Source of the DNA: Anaerolineae bacterium
Lineage (GTDB): Bacteria > Chloroflexota > Anaerolineae > 4572-78 > J111
DNA length: 45,660 nt
Assembly (NCBI GenBank): GCA_023382535.1
Contig: JAHDWA010000003.1
Coordinates: forward strand, 1 to 45,660
Direction of reading: 5' to 3'
Shown here: positions 42,530-45,660 of the stretch, one piece after another
How positions within the stretch are numbered: position 1 is the stretch's first letter
Layout of the letters: every line of letters begins with the position of its first letter
Translations under genes and position numbers: made by a program
The notes under the pieces: model-generated
The model's input: the letters and a program-made list of their open reading frames with translations, nothing else
Told to the model about the DNA's origin: nothing
Database searches by the model: none

Positions 42530-42730
42530 TTAGTTAATGAACCTGCTAATTTTGATTGAAGCAAAAAACCAGCAAAAAATGGCGAAAAAAAGAAAGAATA
42601 GACCGAGCATAAGGTAAATAATTCTTGTTCTGGTCGGGGTACGTTTTTTATAAGCGAGTACACCCAACAGAAAAGTAAATGCTGAGAGTAAGAAGAAGGA
42701 TGCGATGATAACAAGATTCTGTAATAACAT
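42530..42730 (-). CDS. Small two-helix membrane protein (66 aa)
   Basis: Two predicted transmembrane helices, LVIIASFFLLSAFTFLLGVL and IIYLMLGLFFLFFAIFCWFF, joined by a basic loop (AYKKRTPTRTR). Base composition is visibly more AT-rich than the neighbours. The ATG lies within a 7-bp inverted repeat (CTGTAAT/ATTACAG, 42719-42735) and has no clear ribosome site. It could be a recently acquired or weakly expressed small protein. Function unknown. Confidence 0.5.
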   Translation of the reverse strand: MLLQNLVIIASFFLLSAFTFLLGVLAYKKRTPTRTRIIYLMLGLFFLFFAIFCWFFASIKISRFIN

Positions 42731-42791
42731 TACAGTGGCACAATTTGTAGAATCCTGATTGTAAAGTATACCTCTCTGCGGCCTAACTAAG

Positions 42792-42814
42792 AAATCTGTG
42801 TAATCTGTGGATTA
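42792..42814. repeat. AATCTGTG-type repeat remnant
   Basis: AATCTGTGTAATCTGTGG contains two copies of AATCTGTG in tandem just upstream of the importer permease stop. It looks like a dispersed intergenic word; no function is seen. Confidence 0.3.
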
Positions 42815-42835
42815 TTTCTTTAGAGGTGGATGGAG

Positions 42836-43849
42836 TTATCGTCGCTTGCGCAGTTGATCCAGCGTGATAGCCAAAATAATGACCATGCCAATCGCCGCCG
42901 GCTGCCAGTAAGGGTCAAAGCCCAGCAGCACCAGGCCGTTGCGAAGCACCTGCATAATCGCTGCGCCGATGAGCACGCCCAGGATAGTGCCTTCCCCGCC
43001 GGCCAGGCTGGTCCCGCCAATCACCACGGCGGCAATCACATCCAACTCATAGCCGAGCGCGGCCGTAGGCGCCGCTACCCCCAGGCGAGCCGTCATCAGC
43101 AGGCCGCCCAGGGCCGTGAGCAAGCCGCACAGGGTGTAGACCAGGATCTTGATCCGGCCCGTGTTGATGCCGGATAGACCCGCTGCCTGCTCATTGCCGC
43201 CCAGCGCATAGATGCGATAACCCCAGACGGTCCGGGTGAGAAACAGCGACATGATAATGGCCAGAACAAACATCACAATGACCGGCAGCGGCACGCCGAA
43301 ACCGAACACCGGCAAGTCATACTGCCCCAGAAGATTAAACTCTTTGGGCAAGCCTCGGACCGGCTGCCCTTTAGCTACGCCGTAACAGATACCACGGGCA
43401 ATACTCATCAGGCCCAGGGTGGCAATAAAGGGCGGCAGCTTGGCCTTGCTGATCAACAAGCCGTTCAGCAGGCCGATCGCGACCCCGGTCAGCAGGCCGA
43501 CGATCACTCCCGGCACAACCGGCAAGCCCCAGGAGGTCATGGCCAGAGCAGCCAGCATACCGGCCAGGGCCATGGTCGAACCGACCGACAGGTCAATTCC
43601 GGCGGTGATGATGACCAGAATCTGCCCAAAGGCGCTGATAGCAATCCAGGAAAAGGCCCGCAGGACATTGAACAGGTTGCGGTTGATGTCTAAAAATTTG
43701 CCCTCGGTTTGCCAGGCCAGAACAGCGCCCATTAAAAGTAAAACCAGAAAAATGCCGATTTCCTGAGCTTGAAAGATGCGGCGCAGGCGTGTTCCGCTCG
43801 TTGTCGCGCCGTCGCGGCTGATAGCTGATGGTTTAGCGGTAGAAGACAT
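42836..43849 (-). CDS. Ribose-type sugar ABC transporter permease (337 aa)
   Basis: About eight to ten transmembrane helices, with the RbsC-like blocks [38 protein letters not shown] and [20 protein letters not shown], and [19 protein letters not shown]. It forms the membrane channel of a CUT2-family importer. It follows the ATPase gene by 37 bases on the same strand. Sugar not identifiable from sequence. Confidence 0.94.
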   Translation of the reverse strand: MSSTAKPSAISRDGATTSGTRLRRIFQAQEIGIFLVLLLMGAVLAWQTEGKFLDINRNLFNVLRAFSWIAISAFGQILVIITAGIDLSVGSTMALAGMLAALAMTSWGLPVVPGVIVGLLTGVAIGLLNGLLISKAKLPPFIATLGLMSIARGICYGVAKGQPVRGLPKEFNLLGQYDLPVFGFGVPLPVIVMFVLAIIMSLFLTRTVWGYRIYALGGNEQAAGLSGINTGRIKILVYTLCGLLTALGGLLMTARLGVAAPTAALGYELDVIAAVVIGGTSLAGGEGTILGVLIGAAIMQVLRNGLVLLGFDPYWQPAAIGMVIILAITLDQLRKRR

Positions 43850-43886
43850 TCGACTCTAGCCCCTTCTTTTTATAGAAATTCTTCAA

Positions 43887-45407
43887 TCAGACTTGCTCGG
43901 CCACATGACCGCTGGCATAAGCCATAATCCGTTCCTGAGTAGCCTCAGCCCGGTCTAAAATGCCCGACACCCGGCCTTCACACATGACCACAATCCGGTC
44001 GCTCATAGCCAGCACTTCGGGCATTTCGGAGGAAATCATTATAATGCCAATGCCCTGTAACGCCAGATTGTTCATAATCGAGTGGACTTCCGCCTTGGCG
44101 CCCACGTCAATGCCCCGGGTCGGTTCGTCCAGAATCAACACTTTCGGGTTGGCCGCCAGCCACTTGGCCAGTACCACTTTCTGCTGGTTGCCGCCGGATA
44201 GGAACATCACTTTCTGGGCCAGGCCGGGGGTGCGGATGTTCAGCCGGTCCACATATTGCTGGCCCAGGGCGCGCGTTTTTTGCAGGTCAACAAGACGGTT
44301 GGGGAACAGCCAGTCCAAATTAGGAACGGCGATATTGCGTTCGACGCTATGAATGAGCATCAAGCCCTGTATCTGGCGGCTCTCCGGGACCAGGGCTAAG
44401 CCGGCTCTCACTGCCGCCTCTGGGGAGTCAATATTGACCCGTTTACCGTCAATCAGAATTTCTCCTGCATCCAGTGGGTCGGCGCCAAAAATGGCCCGGG
44501 CCGTTTCGGTCCGGCCCGCGCCTACCAACCCGGCCAGCCCCAGAATCTCGCCACGGCGCAGCGCAAAACTGACGTCTTCAATAACCCCGCGCCGGGTCAG
44601 GCCGCGCACCTCCAGGACTACATCGCCCTTTTGGCCATCACTATGCTGAAAGACTTCTTCCAACGGCCGGCCGACCATAAGCGAAATTATCTTTTCGGTG
44701 GTCGCCTCGCCAATCGGCATCCCGCCGACGCGCCGGCCATCACGGAAAATAATAATCCGGTCGGTGACGCGGAACACCTCTTCCATGCGGTGCGTGATGA
44801 AAATGATCGCCAGACCCTGCTCTTTCAATGACTTGATGATGTCAAAGAGCACCACGACTTCCTCTTCGCCCAGCGCCGAAGTGGGTTCGTCCATAATAAT
44901 CACCTCGGCTTTGTCGGCCAGGGCCTTGGCAATCTCGACCATCTGTTGTTCAGCGACCGATAGATCACGCACCAGGGCATCGGGTGAAAAGCGCGCGCCG
45001 ACTCGGGCCAGCAGCTTGACCGCTTCCCGGCGCATATAATGCCGGTCAACAAAGCGGAAAAAACGACCTGGCCCCCGCTCTTTGGGTTCCCGGCCCAGGA
45101 AGATATTGGTAGCGACGCTCTGATTAGGGGTAAGATTAAATTCCTGGTAGATGATGGAGATGCCCAGTTTCTGAGCATGGTGCGGGTTTTGCGGCGTGAC
45201 CTGCTCCCCGCGCAGGCGAATCTCGCCCTGATCCATATGATAGGCGCCCGACAAAATCTTCATCAAGGTAGACTTGCCCGCGCCGTTCTCACCCAGCAAG
45301 GCCACCACCTCGCCAGGGTACACTTCAAAATCTACGTTATCCAGCGCCTGCACGCCGGGAAAAGCTTTAGAAACGCCACGCATTTCCAGTAACGGGGTTG
45401 TGTTCAA
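43887..45407 (-). CDS. Sugar ABC transporter ATP-binding protein, two ABC domains (RbsA-like, 506 aa)
   Basis: Domain one: LLGENGAGKSTLMKILSG (Walker A), LSVAEQQMVEIAKALA (signature), VIIMDEPTSALGE (Walker B). Domain two: degenerate Walker A LVGAGRTETARAIFGA, signature LSGGNQQKVVLAKWL, and ILDEPTRGIDVGAK. This pairing is standard for CUT2 importers, where the second site is degenerate. The start is taken as TTG at 45407, because GAGGAGT lies five bases before it and the protein then begins NTTPLLEMRGVSKAF; the frame is open to 45527 but would run through the palindrome at 45440. It energises sugar import with the permease. Confidence 0.93.
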   Translation of the reverse strand: MNTTPLLEMRGVSKAFPGVQALDNVDFEVYPGEVVALLGENGAGKSTLMKILSGAYHMDQGEIRLRGEQVTPQNPHHAQKLGISIIYQEFNLTPNQSVATNIFLGREPKERGPGRFFRFVDRHYMRREAVKLLARVGARFSPDALVRDLSVAEQQMVEIAKALADKAEVIIMDEPTSALGEEEVVVLFDIIKSLKEQGLAIIFITHRMEEVFRVTDRIIIFRDGRRVGGMPIGEATTEKIISLMVGRPLEEVFQHSDGQKGDVVLEVRGLTRRGVIEDVSFALRRGEILGLAGLVGAGRTETARAIFGADPLDAGEILIDGKRVNIDSPEAAVRAGLALVPESRQIQGLMLIHSVERNIAVPNLDWLFPNRLVDLQKTRALGQQYVDRLNIRTPGLAQKVMFLSGGNQQKVVLAKWLAANPKVLILDEPTRGIDVGAKAEVHSIMNNLALQGIGIIMISSEMPEVLAMSDRIVVMCEGRVSGILDRAEATQERIMAYASGHVAEQV

Positions 45408-45439
45408 GGTTGACTCCTCACACCTTCGAGAGTAGCTTT

Positions 45440-45475
45440 TTCGGAGTGCAAAAGCTATAGCTTTTGCACTCCGAA
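45440..45475. promoter_or_regulatory. 36-bp perfect palindrome between the binding-protein and ATPase genes
   Basis: Two 18-base arms meet at 45457/45458 with no loop and no mismatch (arm TTCGGAGTGCAAAAGCTA). In the transcript it would form a long hairpin after the binding-protein stop (45549) and before the ATPase start (45407). Such hairpins commonly keep binding-protein mRNA in excess over the membrane parts. Only A, not T, follows on the minus strand, so it is not a typical terminator. Confidence 0.7.
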
Positions 45476-45548
45476 TTTTCATTATGAAACACGCAACACC
45501 AAGACGAAGATCAGGAGCAGGCTTCAACCACCTGCTCCTTAGACCAGT

Positions 45549-45660
45549 TTACTCAAACGCCGGCGGTAACTCTTTGGTGAAGTCGTTGTTCTCCCAGGCT
45601 TCAGACATCACGTCAACGTTGTTGGGGCCGACGATGTCCATGCCGGAGTTAGTGAAGGAG
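45549..45660 (-). CDS. Sugar ABC transporter substrate-binding protein, C-terminal end only
   Basis: I read the minus strand by eye: 36 visible residues ending [18 protein letters not shown] then TAA at 45549-45551. The stretch [18 protein letters not shown] resembles the end of CUT2 periplasmic-binding-protein-fold proteins. It is upstream of the ATPase and permease genes on the same strand, the normal place for the binding protein. The rest of the gene is outside the window. Confidence 0.7.
   Translation of the reverse strand, partial: SFTNSGMDIVGPNNVDVMSEAWENNDFTKELPPAFE

Noticed and set aside
45408..45527. Longer N-terminus for the sugar ATPase
   Set aside because: It would translate through the 36-bp palindrome; the TTG at 45407 has a good ribosome site and fits the family start.

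Overview
The window is a bacterial chromosome segment of moderate GC and reads most like Chloroflexota (Anaerolineae-like). This is inferred from the style of the genes: very large kinase/ATPase/cyclase and BTAD/NB-ARC/TPR regulators, a short IF-2, Pro/Thr-rich extracytoplasmic linkers, and many short low-complexity inverted repeats between genes. No 16S rRNA or tRNA gene was seen, so the phylum is an inference. No phage, transposase or CRISPR array was found.

Layout. 1-1167: an enolase-superfamily sugar-acid dehydratase-like gene, cut by the window edge. 1210-13556 (minus strand): a ribosomal peptide (RiPP) locus of the thiazole/oxazole-modified (TOMM) type. In transcription order it has a strong promoter, an 82-aa precursor with a nitrile-hydratase-like leader and a Ser/Cys-rich tail, a fused leader-binding/YcaO cyclodehydratase, a SagB-type azoline dehydrogenase, a PhyH-type dioxygenase, a flavin amine oxidase and a 1803-aa kinase-ATPase-GAF-cyclase. 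13622-19047: a SARP-like BTAD/NB-ARC/TPR regulator, with small plus-strand genes of unknown function beside it. Two of their promoters share a 58-bp region carrying 11-bp-period direct repeats, the architecture expected of a SARP binding site. 19054-20016: an EamA transporter.

20235-26994 (minus): the conserved translation/transcription operon nusA-ylxR-infB-rbfA-truB-ribF, with a near-consensus promoter, a terminator-like hairpin in the nusA leader and a terminator after ribF. 27105-28493: two hypothetical genes, a divergent promoter pair and a bidirectional terminator.

28510-36913 (minus): a TetR-controlled drug-type ABC export operon in which each component is present twice (two ABC-2 permeases, two ATPases, two HlyD-type adaptors). 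One adaptor carries an SH3b domain. The promoter and palindromic operator are readable in front of tetR. 37025-38690 (plus): a winged-helix AAA ATPase with its own promoter and terminator. 38647-42730: single genes (BrkB/YihY membrane protein, DUF2071, cupin, double GNAT, class II aldolase, small membrane protein). 42836-45660 (minus): a ribose-type sugar ABC importer (permease, double ATPase, end of the binding protein) with a 36-bp perfect palindrome between the binding-protein and ATPase genes.

The parts most worth following up are the TOMM locus with its unusual pair of tailoring oxidases and terminal kinase/cyclase, and the BTAD regulator with its matching direct-repeat promoters and unknown target proteins.
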